Assembly (NCBI GenBank): GCA_964554485.1
Contig: CAZKOX010000010.1
Coordinates: forward strand, 1-23,782
Length of the DNA: 23,782 nt
Direction: 5' to 3'
DNA from: JBBQBM01 sp964554485
GTDB taxonomy: Bacteria > Patescibacteriota > Saccharimonadia > Saccharimonadales > JAGQMS01
The position numbers and the translations under genes were made by a program. Shown piece after piece: positions 15,538 through 22,890 of this stretch. Every line of letters starts with the position of its first letter. Within the stretch, counting starts at the first letter, position 1. Under the pieces are notes generated by a model, which was given only the letters and a program-made list of their open reading frames with translations, did not search any database and was not told the origin of the DNA.

Positions 15538-15896
15538 CAAAAAAGGGTAACTGGGAGGCTTTAATGGCCATGCCAAAAATAATGCATGATGGTCTTGCGG
15601 CCGACTATACGGTAATTGATGAAATTCATAGACGACTTCAAAAACACCCAGAACGTAATCCGCTGCGCGTTTCGGCGTTTACGGAACTTGTCGAACTAGC
15701 GATTTTAGCATGGGGCGAAGATTCTTCTATTGGCGATAATCCATATGAATACCTTGAAAACCTTTTTGATCTTAATCCAGAAACTAGACAAAAACTAGTA
15801 AGGCGAGGATACCTACTAGACGTCGAGGTCGCGATTAAGCCCGATACGACGGACGAATCGGCGGAAGCGTCGGTTGAACCCTTTAGCCATTCGTAG
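15534..15896 (+). CDS. Unrecognised 120-aa protein coupled to uvrA
   Basis: Small soluble, mostly alpha-helical acidic protein; no family recognised and no membrane segment. AAAGGAGA 11 nt upstream and the ATGA overlap with uvrA show that it is translated from the uvrA mRNA, which suggests (only by context) a role near DNA repair. The core runs to about residue 96; the last 25 residues are low-complexity and acidic (DESAEASVE). That tail overlaps the 3' end of dedA on the other strand by 81 bp, an unusually long convergent overlap. Confidence 0.65.
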   Translation: MTKKGNWEALMAMPKIMHDGLAADYTVIDEIHRRLQKHPERNPLRVSAFTELVELAILAWGEDSSIGDNPYEYLENLFDLNPETRQKLVRRGYLLDVEVAIKPDTTDESAEASVEPFSHS

Positions 15897-16502
15897 TCGT
15901 GTTTTTGGGTCTTTAAGCAGATGAAAGATCGCTGGGGTAGAACTTAAAATTACTGCTGCAAGCATTACCGGCAGTAGATATTTTTCGATGTTAGATATGC
16001 GACTTCCAAGCCAAAAGCCAAGTAGCGTAATGCCTGCGCCCCAGGAAATTCCCCCAACGATATTATAAATAAAGAAATTGCGTCTGGTCATCTTGGCGGC
16101 GCCGGCAACAATTGGTGCGAAGGTGCGGACAATGGGCGTAAAACGGGCTAAGATTATGGTTTTGCCGCCATGCTTTTCATAAAACTTTTCAGCTCTAACT
16201 AGATATTCTTGGCGAAAGATAATTCCGTCAGGTTTTCGAAATATTCTTGGTCCTAGTCGTCGCCCAAAACTGTACCCGACATTGTCGCCGATTATTGCCG
16301 CGAGAATAACAGCAAATAATAACCAACCTAAGGGTAGTTCACCTTGGGCTGCAAAAAACCCAGCCGTAAATAATAGGGTATCACCAGGCAGAAAAAACCC
16401 AATTAAAAGGCCTGATTCGGCAAAGACTATAGCGGCAATTAATAATATTCCACCACTCTGGATCAAGTGTTCGGGTGAGAGTACGCTTGCTAGATACTGC
16501 AT
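15816..16502 (-). CDS. DedA-family membrane protein
   Basis: 228-aa DedA/SNARE-associated (VTT) membrane protein; the family includes undecaprenyl-phosphate or phospholipid flippases needed for envelope stability. Seen: ESGLLIGFFLPGDTLLF (family N-terminal motif), GDNVGYSFGRRLG, the re-entrant motif ARFTPIVRTFAPIVAGA with its Arg residues, five or more hydrophobic stretches, and a strongly basic C-terminus (FNRRFRRFVRRI). The ATG at 16502 has a -10 hexamer 6 nt upstream and no Shine-Dalgarno. It diverges from the third GC-rich cassette, and the -35 regions of the two promoters lie against each other. Confidence 0.93.
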   Translation of the reverse strand: MQYLASVLSPEHLIQSGGILLIAAIVFAESGLLIGFFLPGDTLLFTAGFFAAQGELPLGWLLFAVILAAIIGDNVGYSFGRRLGPRIFRKPDGIIFRQEYLVRAEKFYEKHGGKTIILARFTPIVRTFAPIVAGAAKMTRRNFFIYNIVGGISWGAGITLLGFWLGSRISNIEKYLLPVMLAAVILSSTPAIFHLLKDPKTRLRMAKGFNRRFRRFVRRIGLNRDLDV

Positions 16503-16508
16503 AAGAAT

Positions 16509-16514
16509 AGTTTA
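16509..16514 (-). promoter_or_regulatory. -10 element, predicted leaderless start of dedA
   Basis: On the minus strand TAAACT (16509-16514) ends 6 nt before the ATG at 16502. A TTGTCA lies upstream but only 14 bp away, so the -35 is unclear. Confidence 0.4.
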
Positions 16515-16527
16515 ACACTACAAATAC

Positions 16528-16556
16528 TTGACAAGACTTAACATAAGTGGTATGAT
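16528..16556 (+). promoter_or_regulatory. Strong sigma70-type promoter of the third GC-rich gene
   Basis: Consensus TTGACA (16528-16533), 17-bp spacer, and TGG-TATGAT (extended -10, hexamer 16551-16556). This is the best promoter match in the window. Predicted start near 16563, giving an unusually long leader of about 150 nt. Confidence 0.75.
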
Positions 16557-16563
16557 GATAAAC

Positions 16564-16713
16564 GCTAGGTATAGAAATATGCTTGGCGCACATTAATATC
16601 GTACAAAGTTTAGGGGAACACGGGTTCCTCTCTTGGCTGCAAGGCCGAGTCCGACTGATGGTTTTGAAAACAAATCACCTGGTTGCTGGCTCGCCAGCAG
16701 AAAAGAGAAGCAA
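16564..16713 (+). promoter_or_regulatory. Long structured 5' leader of the third GC-rich gene
   Basis: About 150 nt between the predicted start and the ATG. It contains three possible hairpins: GGAAC/GTTCC at 16615-16619 and 16624-16628, CTTGGC/GCCGAG shortly after it (with one G-T pair), and TGCTGGC/GCCAGCA at 16684-16690 and 16693-16699, the last ending 14 nt before the ATG and close to the purine stretch AAGAGAAG that may be the ribosome-binding site. No known riboswitch was recognised. Confidence 0.4.
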
Positions 16714-17025
16714 ATGAAGACGACAACGACCATCAAAAAAACGACTGTCGAATCGTATCGTGCACTCATGATCCGTTCATTGTGCATGACGATCATCTTG
16801 TTGCCGACCGGAGCAGTATTGTTCTGGTGGGGCCTCAAGGTTTTCGACCGTCAGCTCGATGATGCAGCCAAGACCAATGCGATTGATCCGGGAACCGGCT
16901 TTATCGGTTTCATGATGTGGGTCGTTGGCCTGGCGTGTCTGACGCTGGCATGGTTCAAGTACTACGACTTCAAGACCTTCCGGTCGAAGTACAACAAGCT
17001 GGTCGGCCGGGAGTTGTCCGCGTGA
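16714..17025 (+). CDS. Two-helix small membrane protein, GC-rich orphan
   Basis: 103 aa, family not recognised. A basic, Thr-rich N-terminus (MKTTTTIKKT) is followed by a helix at about 20-41 (ending LFWWGLKVF), a short polar loop containing DDAAKTNAIDPGTG, a second helix at about 67-86 and a basic tail (FRSKYNKLVGREL). Codon use is extreme for this region: AAG is used for nearly every Lys in the second half, with TTC, CTG, GTC and ACC, while uvrC next door prefers AAA, TTT and TTA. The frame is open upstream to a TTG at 16633, but the ATG 16714 is the better start because AAGAGAAG lies just before it. Self-contained unit with strong promoter and 3' hairpin. Function unknown. Confidence 0.7.
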   Translation: MKTTTTIKKTTVESYRALMIRSLCMTIILLPTGAVLFWWGLKVFDRQLDDAAKTNAIDPGTGFIGFMMWVVGLACLTLAWFKYYDFKTFRSKYNKLVGRELSA

Positions 17026-17034
17026 CACTCCCGG
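17007..17034 (+). terminator. Hairpin over the stop codon of the third GC-rich gene
   Basis: CCGGGAGT (17007-17014) pairs perfectly with ACTCCCGG (17027-17034) around a 12-nt loop that holds the TGA stop. There is no T-run, so termination may instead depend on the larger inverted repeat that ends at 17069. Confidence 0.4.
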
Positions 17035-17073
17035 CTTCGGCCGCTTCCCGTGTTCCTCATTTCCTAAACTGTG

Positions 17074-17079
17074 TATGAT
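17074..17079 (+). promoter_or_regulatory. -10 element, predicted leaderless GTG start of uvrC
   Basis: TATGAT at 17074-17079 ends 7 nt before GTG 17087, the same spacing as for the FtsA-like gene and uvrA. The ATG at 17075 lies inside this hexamer and so cannot be in a transcript made from it. The element begins 5 bp after the inverted repeat of the third cassette ends. Confidence 0.45.
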
Positions 17080-17086
17080 AGCTAAT

Positions 17087-18595
17087 GTGAACGAAACACT
17101 TTCTAACAAACTAAAAAACCTCCCAAATACCCCGGGGGTTTATTTTCATAAGGATAAAAATGGCAAAATTATATACATCGGCAAAGCGGCGCGGCTAAAA
17201 ACCCGCGTGCGACAGTATTTTCAGAAGTCGCGTCTGCGTGACCCAAAAACCGATGCCTTAGTTGCTGAGATTGCTGATGTTGATTGGATAGAAGTCGAAA
17301 CAGAACTAGATGCTTTGTTTTTAGAAGCCGAGCAAGTGAGGCGTTATTTACCGCAGTATAATATTCTGCTGCGCGACGACAAATCACTTAGCTATATTCG
17401 GATTGATATTGATGCGCCACACCCAACCGTTAGTTTGGTGCATCGTCCACTTGACGACAAGGCTGAGTATTTCGGACCGTATTTTTCGGCATTTACGGTC
17501 AAGAAAGCCTTAAAAATGTTACGTCGGGTTTTTCCTTTTGATTGGCAAAAACCGGCCAAAGGAACGAAACGCGCAAGTCTTGATTATCACATTGGCTTAA
17601 GCCCTGGTCTTGAACAAGGTCAGACTAGCTTGAATGACTACCGTGCCAATTTGCGTAAGTTAATGCGTTACTTAAAAGGTGGTCGTAAAAAAATTGTTGA
17701 AGAATTAGAAAAAAATATGAAAGCTGCTGCCAAGCAAAAAAACTTTGAAGCGGCGGCGATTTATCGCAACCAACTTCGGGCTTTAAAAAGCCTGAATCAT
17801 CAAATCGTCTTTTCGGACCGCGAATTCATGGATCTAAGTAAAGACGCTGGGCTTTTTGAACTAACCGAACTACTAGGCCTAAAAACAGTGCCTCGGCGCA
17901 TAGAGGGCTTTGATATATCACATATGTCCGGTTCGGAGGTGGTCGCTAGCATGGTGGTGTTTAGTAACGGCATTCCGGATAAGACGGCATATCGAAAGTT
18001 TAAAATGCGTACCCAATCTAATGATGACTTTGAACACATGCATGAGGTTATTAGTCGCCGGTTTAGTGAAAAAAACATTAAACAGTGGGGGTTGCCGCAA
18101 TTGCTATTAATTGACGGCGGAAAAGGTCAACTTAATGCTGCCGCAACTGCTTTAAATGAAAATCAAACATTACTGCCAACAATTGGCTTGGCAAAACAGT
18201 CCGAACAAATAGTAATCGCCAAGAGTTTAGTAACGGTTTGTTTGAACCAAGAGTATGCCAAGAAGATACGGGCAACGGTTCAAGAAACTGATGATTTTTA
18301 TTTAATCAATGTGCCGCATGATAGCCATCTAATTAAGCTCCTTCAACGTATTCGTGACGAGTCGCATCGGTTTGCCGTTAGTTATCATAGTGTTTTGAAG
18401 GTTAACCGTCAGACGACCAGTTTGCTTGAAGGTGTTCCCGGCGTAGGCGTGGCAACAAAAAAGAAGCTACTTAAAACTTTTGGAAGTTTACGTGGGGTGC
18501 AAAACGCAAGCGAGGAAGAAATTGCCAAATTATTAGGCCATAAAAAAGCAGCAACCATAAAACAGTATATGCGGGCAGGTGATAAGCTTAAATAA
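17087..18595 (+). CDS. uvrC: Excinuclease ABC subunit C
   Basis: Nuclease of nucleotide excision repair that makes both incisions after UvrB loading. Seen: N-terminal GIY-YIG nuclease (GVYFHKDKNGKIIYIG from residue 17), UVR UvrB-binding motif with NFEAAAIYRNQL, RNase H-like C-terminal nuclease (EGFDISHMSGSEVVASMVVF with its Asp, later LLIDGGKGQLNAA), and a terminal helix-hairpin-helix pair (LEGVPGVGVATKKKLL). 502 aa is shorter than E. coli UvrC (about 610) but all domains are there. I prefer GTG 17087 to ATG 17075 because the latter falls within the predicted -10. The gene directly follows the third GC-rich cassette. Confidence 0.96.
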   Translation: MNETLSNKLKNLPNTPGVYFHKDKNGKIIYIGKAARLKTRVRQYFQKSRLRDPKTDALVAEIADVDWIEVETELDALFLEAEQVRRYLPQYNILLRDDKSLSYIRIDIDAPHPTVSLVHRPLDDKAEYFGPYFSAFTVKKALKMLRRVFPFDWQKPAKGTKRASLDYHIGLSPGLEQGQTSLNDYRANLRKLMRYLKGGRKKIVEELEKNMKAAAKQKNFEAAAIYRNQLRALKSLNHQIVFSDREFMDLSKDAGLFELTELLGLKTVPRRIEGFDISHMSGSEVVASMVVFSNGIPDKTAYRKFKMRTQSNDDFEHMHEVISRRFSEKNIKQWGLPQLLLIDGGKGQLNAAATALNENQTLLPTIGLAKQSEQIVIAKSLVTVCLNQEYAKKIRATVQETDDFYLINVPHDSHLIKLLQRIRDESHRFAVSYHSVLKVNRQTTSLLEGVPGVGVATKKKLLKTFGSLRGVQNASEEEIAKLLGHKKAATIKQYMRAGDKLK

Positions 18596-18596
18596 T

Positions 18597-18761
18597 ATGG
18601 ACAAAAAAGTAATTTATATTGGCGCGTCGATATTTGGAGCTTTAGGTTCGTACTTGGGAAGTTTAATAGACGGCGGAAACCTACTGGGCATTTGGAGTAT
18701 CCTGGGTGGCTTGGTTGGTGGGATGCTTGGCATTTATCTAGCCTTTAAATTCCAACAATAA
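18597..18761 (+). CDS. Small glycine-rich membrane protein
   Basis: 54 aa, start 1 nt after the uvrC stop (an in-frame ATG at 18579 lies inside uvrC and is less likely). Two hydrophobic, glycine-rich helices (about 5-22 and 28-49: YIGASIFGALGSYLG and ILGGLVGGMLGIYLA) suggest a helical hairpin in the membrane. No family recognised with confidence. Probably expressed by reinitiation from the uvrC mRNA; no Shine-Dalgarno of its own is evident. Confidence 0.65.
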   Translation: MDKKVIYIGASIFGALGSYLGSLIDGGNLLGIWSILGGLVGGMLGIYLAFKFQQ

Positions 18762-18789
18762 CCTGGGCGTGGGGTTTAGTGGTAAGAGG

Positions 18790-18798
18790 TGGTATAAT
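18790..18798 (+). promoter_or_regulatory. Extended -10 promoter upstream of the holin-like gene
   Basis: TGG-TATAAT with a perfect hexamer at 18793-18798, ending 11 nt before the ATG at 18810. The predicted leader is only about 5 nt, too short for a ribosome-binding site. A -35 is not obvious. Confidence 0.5.
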
Positions 18799-18809
18799 CT
18801 ATTTAAGAT

Positions 18810-19178
18810 ATGCGTAAGCAAGTTTTTAACCTACTTTTGCGTTGGGGAATCAACAGTCTCGGACTATGGATTGCAGCGAGTCTAATTGGATCCGTTAGCT
18901 TTGATCAAGAAAGTTTAAGTGTTATTTTGTGGTCGGGGCTGCTGCTGGCTATAATCAATGCTTTTATTAAACCGGTAGTAGTAATTTTATCTTTACCTGC
19001 AATCGTTTTAACGCTTGGACTGTTCGTCGTGGTCGTTAATGGTCTAATGGTGTCATTGCTCAGCAAATTTTATGGTCAATTAAATATTGAATCGTTTGGA
19101 GCAGCAATCGTTACTGGTCTTGTTATTGGCCTGGTAAACTTTTTAGTAACTAAAATAGTAGAGCCGAGGGAGATATAA
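18810..19178 (+). CDS. Phage-holin-4-2/YvlD-family membrane protein
   Basis: 122 aa with four hydrophobic segments (about 8-28, 35-58, 61-84, 93-115), the layout of the Phage_holin_4_2 family (DUF of the YvlD type). Typical features are the ALLLAIINAFIKPVV-like segment (here LLLAIINAFIKPVVVILSLP) and a late GLVNFLV. Despite the family name, most chromosomal members are not lysis proteins and no phage genes are near; a membrane-stress or envelope role is the usual suggestion. secG follows 3 nt downstream, with its ribosome-binding site inside the end of this gene, so they form one transcript. Confidence 0.8.
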   Translation: MRKQVFNLLLRWGINSLGLWIAASLIGSVSFDQESLSVILWSGLLLAIINAFIKPVVVILSLPAIVLTLGLFVVVVNGLMVSLLSKFYGQLNIESFGAAIVTGLVIGLVNFLVTKIVEPREI

Positions 19179-19181
19179 AAT

Positions 19182-19397
19182 ATGAATTCATTTTTTGATT
19201 ATGCAATTGTTGTTAGCGCTGCATTGGTTGCGCTCTTGATATTAATACAAACTCGCGGTGCTTCATTGGGCGCAGGTTTTGGTAGCGGCGGGGAAGTTAA
19301 TACTGTTCGTCGCGGAGCTGAAAAATCTCTTCATCAGATCACCATTGTGATGGTCGTGGTGTTTGCACTAAGCCTAATCTTTAGTGTTCTTGATTAA
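19182..19397 (+). CDS. secG: Preprotein translocase subunit SecG
   Basis: 71 aa, the normal size of SecG, which supports SecYEG-dependent protein export. Seen: two membrane helices (about 5-22 and 50-68) joined by the glycine-rich loop RGASLGAGFGSGGEVNTVR, which carries the family signature, followed by RRGAEKSLHQIT. GAGGGAG 9 nt upstream of the ATG is a good ribosome-binding site. It is grouped with a holin-like protein and a membrane-anchored solute-binding protein that itself needs export. Confidence 0.9.
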   Translation: MNSFFDYAIVVSAALVALLILIQTRGASLGAGFGSGGEVNTVRRGAEKSLHQITIVMVVVFALSLIFSVLD

Positions 19398-19423
19398 TTC
19401 ATAAACAGGGGTGGCCGAGTAAA

Positions 19424-21214
19424 ATGTTTGAGCGACCAGATACGAAAAAATTAAAGCGACGCTTCAGGAAGCGACGAAAGCAAGTTGGTGAACTAACCGA
19501 TCAGGCTGGTCGTCAACTTGATAAGCACGTACTGGATCATATTGATGGCTTTAGTGATTCAACAGCCTGGCGATTTGTGGTTTCATGGCTTCTTCTTTTG
19601 ATTGTGCTGCTAGGTGGCGTTGCCATACAAGCTAGAGTACTTGGCCGCTATTATCTTGGACCGCATCCTGTTGCTGGCGGAGAATACGTTGAAGGAATTG
19701 AGGGGTTGTTTAGTAATGCCAGTCCGATTTTTGCTACATCGAGTGTTGATACTTCCGTATCAAAACTTATATTTAGCGGATTATTACGCTATAACGAAAA
19801 CGGTGTTTTGGTAGGCGATCTTGCCGAAAGTTGGTCGACAGATGCAAGCGGCATGGTATATACCATTAAGCTTCGTCCTAATATGCATTGGCATGACGGC
19901 GTAAATGTTACCTCGGCTGACGTTGTTTACACTATCCAGGCGATTCAAAATCCCGACACACACTCACCGTATAACCTAAGTTGGCAGGGTGTTAATGTTA
20001 CTGCGCCGGACGATCGAACCGTTGTTATGACCCTACCCAACCCTTTGGCGTCGTTCAACACCAATCTAACTATCGGTATAGTCCCAAAGCATCGTTTGTC
20101 TAGCGTTCCTTACGCCCAACTTCGGAGTGATGAATTTAATACTCGAATACCGGTAGGTAGCGGACCTTTTGTGCTGGAGGGTATATATAGTCAAGAAACC
20201 GGCAAAAAGGTTGAACACCAAAGAATTACTTTTTCGGCAGATGATAATTATCACCTAGGCGAACCAAAACTTAGTCGATACGTAATTGAAACTTATCCAG
20301 CACAATCGGAAATAATTAACGCCTTAAAGGGCGGCAAGATAAATGCTGCTGCGTTATCATCGCTCGATGATGTTTCGCAGTCAGACATTCTAAAGTTTAA
20401 TCAATTCAATGTTCCTTTAATGAGCGGAGTTTATCTTTTCTTTAATAACTCTCGTACTTTATTAAACGACAAAACAATTCGTAATGCCTTAATACGCAGT
20501 GTTGATACTTCAGAACTTCGAGCGCAACTAAACTATCCAACTATCGATGTTTCAGGGCCAATACTTCGGGCTCACTTTGCTTTTGACTCAGCGCATGTTC
20601 AAACAAAAACAAATATCACTGAAGCCGCAAACTTATTCGACAAAGCCGGTTGGACAAAGGCTGAGGGTACATTTGTTAGACAAAAAGACGGGAAGGCTTT
20701 AGAGTTTTCGCTACTTACTGAAGATCAGGGAGATTATGCGAGACTCGCCGATTCACTGCAGCGACAGTTGGCAGAAATTGGCGTTAAACTAACGGTTAAC
20801 ATAAAGTCCGGCCAGGAGTTTAGACAAGCGCTACTGGCGCATGATTACGATTCGCTACTTTATGGAATTACAATTGGTTCTGACCCAGATGTTTTTCCTT
20901 ATTGGCACTCAACACAAGCTGTTTCTGATAGATTTAATTTGTCCGAGTATAAATCAAGCTCAGCTGATGAAGCACTTGGATCGGCAAGAAGCCGACAAGA
21001 TCAAACCGTGCGTACTGCGAAGTATCGAACTTTTTCTGATATTTGGCGAGACGATGTTCCAGCCGTCGGAATTTATCAACCTCGACTGCTCTTTGTCTCA
21101 AATGGTCAATTGTATAATTTTGACATAAAACGCGTGGCCTCATCCACAGACCGTTATGCCAACGTGCACCAATGGATGTATCTAACCGAGGACGCTCTCC
21201 TGACCGAAAGGTAG
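19424..21214 (+). CDS. Membrane-anchored family 5 (Opp/Dpp-like) solute-binding protein
   Basis: 596 aa. Residues 1-48 are a highly basic cytoplasmic part (KKLKRRFRKRRKQ); a single membrane helix lies at about 50-71; the remainder is an exported SBP_bac_5 domain. Seen: LIFSGLLRYNENGVLVGDLA, ESWSTDASGMVYTIKLR, MHWHDGVNVTSADVVYT and GSGPFVL, all typical of peptide/nickel ABC binding proteins. Unlike classical OppA there is no lipobox; the protein is held by a helix. No permease or ATPase gene is adjacent, so the transporter partners must be elsewhere. For a host-dependent organism lacking amino-acid synthesis, a peptide-capture role is plausible (inference). AGGGGTGG about 9 nt before the ATG serves as ribosome-binding site; the gene follows secG by 26 nt. 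Confidence 0.9.
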   Translation: MFERPDTKKLKRRFRKRRKQVGELTDQAGRQLDKHVLDHIDGFSDSTAWRFVVSWLLLLIVLLGGVAIQARVLGRYYLGPHPVAGGEYVEGIEGLFSNASPIFATSSVDTSVSKLIFSGLLRYNENGVLVGDLAESWSTDASGMVYTIKLRPNMHWHDGVNVTSADVVYTIQAIQNPDTHSPYNLSWQGVNVTAPDDRTVVMTLPNPLASFNTNLTIGIVPKHRLSSVPYAQLRSDEFNTRIPVGSGPFVLEGIYSQETGKKVEHQRITFSADDNYHLGEPKLSRYVIETYPAQSEIINALKGGKINAAALSSLDDVSQSDILKFNQFNVPLMSGVYLFFNNSRTLLNDKTIRNALIRSVDTSELRAQLNYPTIDVSGPILRAHFAFDSAHVQTKTNITEAANLFDKAGWTKAEGTFVRQKDGKALEFSLLTEDQGDYARLADSLQRQLAEIGVKLTVNIKSGQEFRQALLAHDYDSLLYGITIGSDPDVFPYWHSTQAVSDRFNLSEYKSSSADEALGSARSRQDQTVRTAKYRTFSDIWRDDVPAVGIYQPRLLFVSNGQLYNFDIKRVASSTDRYANVHQWMYLTEDALLTER

Positions 21215-21267
21215 TTGCTTCCTGTGATATGCTAATGCTAAGAATTAAAGGTAAAAAACAAATATAG

Positions 21268-22887
21268 ATGAATAAGGTAGCCGACTACTTAAAAGAAAAT
21301 TTGCGCGGTGAAGTATCTACGGATATGTTAAAGCGTCAGTATTTTTCCGGTGACGCAAGCGCCTTAAAGCAATTACCACAAATAATTGTTGCGCCTTATG
21401 ACGAGCAAGATATTCGAAAAGTCTTGTATTTTTCTTGGCAGCTTGCAGAACGTGGTAGGGTTTTGCCAATAGTTGCTCGTGGCGCAGGAACTGATATGAG
21501 CGGAGCAGCAATTGGTCAATCCATCGTCCTTAATATGCAACCGCACCTAAACAAAATACTTGAGTTTAATGACAAACAGGGCATAGTTGCTGTCGAACCA
21601 GGTGTGAATTTTGGTAAGCTCCATCATACTTTAACTTTCTCTCATGGGTGTTATATTCCCGCCTATCCAACTTCGTTAGCTTTCTCAACGATCGGTGGGG
21701 CAATTGCTAATAATTCCGGAGGCGTACGAAGTTTACAAAATGGTCCGATGATTAATTTTGTTAGATCTCTAAAAGTAGTTTTAGCTAACGGCGATATCAT
21801 TGAGACGAAACGAATTACAAAAAAGGAAGCATCAAAGAAGATGGGGCTAACGTCTTTTGAGGGTGAGATTTATCGGGCGGTTGATGCTTTGATAAATGAT
21901 AATTCAGAAGCTATAAACAACATGATAGTTCTTGGTAGAGGCGGTATTGGCTACAATCTAAAAAATGTTCGTGCCGACAATGGTTCTGTTGACCTGACGC
22001 CGTTATTTGTTGGCTCACAAGGTACGCTTGGAGTTGTTGTTGAGGCAGAGATCGCAACTAGTAAATATCAGCCTGGCTCTAGATCGTTAATGTTTATACT
22101 TCGTGATCGTGCTGCATTGGGCGAGCTTGTAAAGGAGTTGAAGAAGAATGATTGCCTCAGTATCGATTACTTCGATCCATCAATACTAATGTTGGCTCGT
22201 CAAGATCATCCGGGTCTATTTGTGAAAGAGTTTGGCGATGACTTACATGCTGGCGTGCTCCTTGCAGAGTTTCCTTATAAATCAAATCGATCGCATAACA
22301 GACTATCGCGAAAGCTAGAAAATAAGTTAGTAGAAATAGGAGTTAGTGTTGTAGAACAGGAAGATGAAGATTTAGAGTATGTAGCCGAAAGATTAAGAAA
22401 TCTGCCGCATGATATCTTAACTCAACGGTTTGGTTCGACCAGGTTGGTTCCTGGAATTGACGACGCCACAATGTCGACTGACTCAATAAATGATTTTTTG
22501 ATCGCAGCAGAGAGTTTGTTCAAGCGTCTTGCGATGCAGGTGGTTGTGCATGTCCGGGCAGGTGACGGCTACATACACGCCTATCCGTTAATTGACTTAA
22601 ACCAGCTTGGTGATCGACAAAAATTACTTAGACTGCAGCAGGAATACTATAAATTGGTTCTTGAGTTTGGAGGTTCGGTAGTAGGAGAACATTGCGCAGG
22701 TCGAATTCGTGGAGTATATGCGAAAGATCAACTTGGTGATGTTTTGTATGGTGCCATGCATCGAATAAAACAAATCTTTGATCCATACGGAATACTAAAC
22801 CCCGGCGTAAAGATCGATGTCGATCAAAAAGCGACGCTCGGTATCTTAAGTACCGATTTTGAGATCCCGCAGCTTTATCAAAACTAG
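21268..22887 (+). CDS. GlcD-type FAD-binding oxidoreductase
   Basis: 539-aa flavoprotein of the FAD/FMN dehydrogenase group (PCMH fold), which oxidises 2-hydroxy acids such as lactate or glycolate. Seen: PIVARGAGTDMSGAAIG and GGAIANNSGGVRSL with VRSLKVVLANGDI (FAD site), GSQGTLGVVVEAEIA, and the C-terminal cap domain with VVHVRAGDGYIHAYPLIDL, GEHCAGRIRG (usually GEHGxGR) and IFDPYGILNPGVK. No iron-sulfur cluster motifs, so it is not the fused GlpC-type. Substrate cannot be read from sequence; D-lactate dehydrogenase is a common annotation for relatives. AAAGG lies about 16 nt before the ATG, too far for a normal ribosome-binding site. It converges on the CDF-like gene with only 3 nt between stops. 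Confidence 0.9.
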   Translation: MNKVADYLKENLRGEVSTDMLKRQYFSGDASALKQLPQIIVAPYDEQDIRKVLYFSWQLAERGRVLPIVARGAGTDMSGAAIGQSIVLNMQPHLNKILEFNDKQGIVAVEPGVNFGKLHHTLTFSHGCYIPAYPTSLAFSTIGGAIANNSGGVRSLQNGPMINFVRSLKVVLANGDIIETKRITKKEASKKMGLTSFEGEIYRAVDALINDNSEAINNMIVLGRGGIGYNLKNVRADNGSVDLTPLFVGSQGTLGVVVEAEIATSKYQPGSRSLMFILRDRAALGELVKELKKNDCLSIDYFDPSILMLARQDHPGLFVKEFGDDLHAGVLLAEFPYKSNRSHNRLSRKLENKLVEIGVSVVEQEDEDLEYVAERLRNLPHDILTQRFGSTRLVPGIDDATMSTDSINDFLIAAESLFKRLAMQVVVHVRAGDGYIHAYPLIDLNQLGDRQKLLRLQQEYYKLVLEFGGSVVGEHCAGRIRGVYAKDQLGDVLYGAMHRIKQIFDPYGILNPGVKIDVDQKATLGILSTDFEIPQLYQN

Positions 22888-22890
22888 TGC

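Larger units (their letters stand above)
16608..17069. repeat. Imperfect inverted repeat flanking the third GC-rich gene
   Basis: GTTTAGG plus GGAACACGGG at 16608-16624 is mirrored by CCCGTGTTCC (17047-17056) and CCTAAAC (17063-17069): 17 matching pairs, with 6 extra bases only in the right arm. The left arm is in the 5' leader and the right arm after the stop codon, so the ends of the mRNA can pair. Alternatively these are the terminal repeats of a small element; no target duplication was found. Confidence 0.7.

Noticed and set aside
16528..17069. Third cassette as an insertion sequence
   Set aside because: It has inverted ends but no transposase and no target-site duplication could be seen; the inverted ends fit mRNA pairing equally well.
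18810..19178. Prophage remnant because of the holin-type family
   Set aside because: No endolysin, structural or integrase genes nearby; the family is widespread in bacterial chromosomes.
19407..19423. AGGGGTGGCCGAGT resembling the 5' part of tRNA-Ser or tRNA-Leu
   Set aside because: No cloverleaf can be completed; the sequence continues straight into the ATG of the solute-binding protein and serves as its ribosome-binding site.
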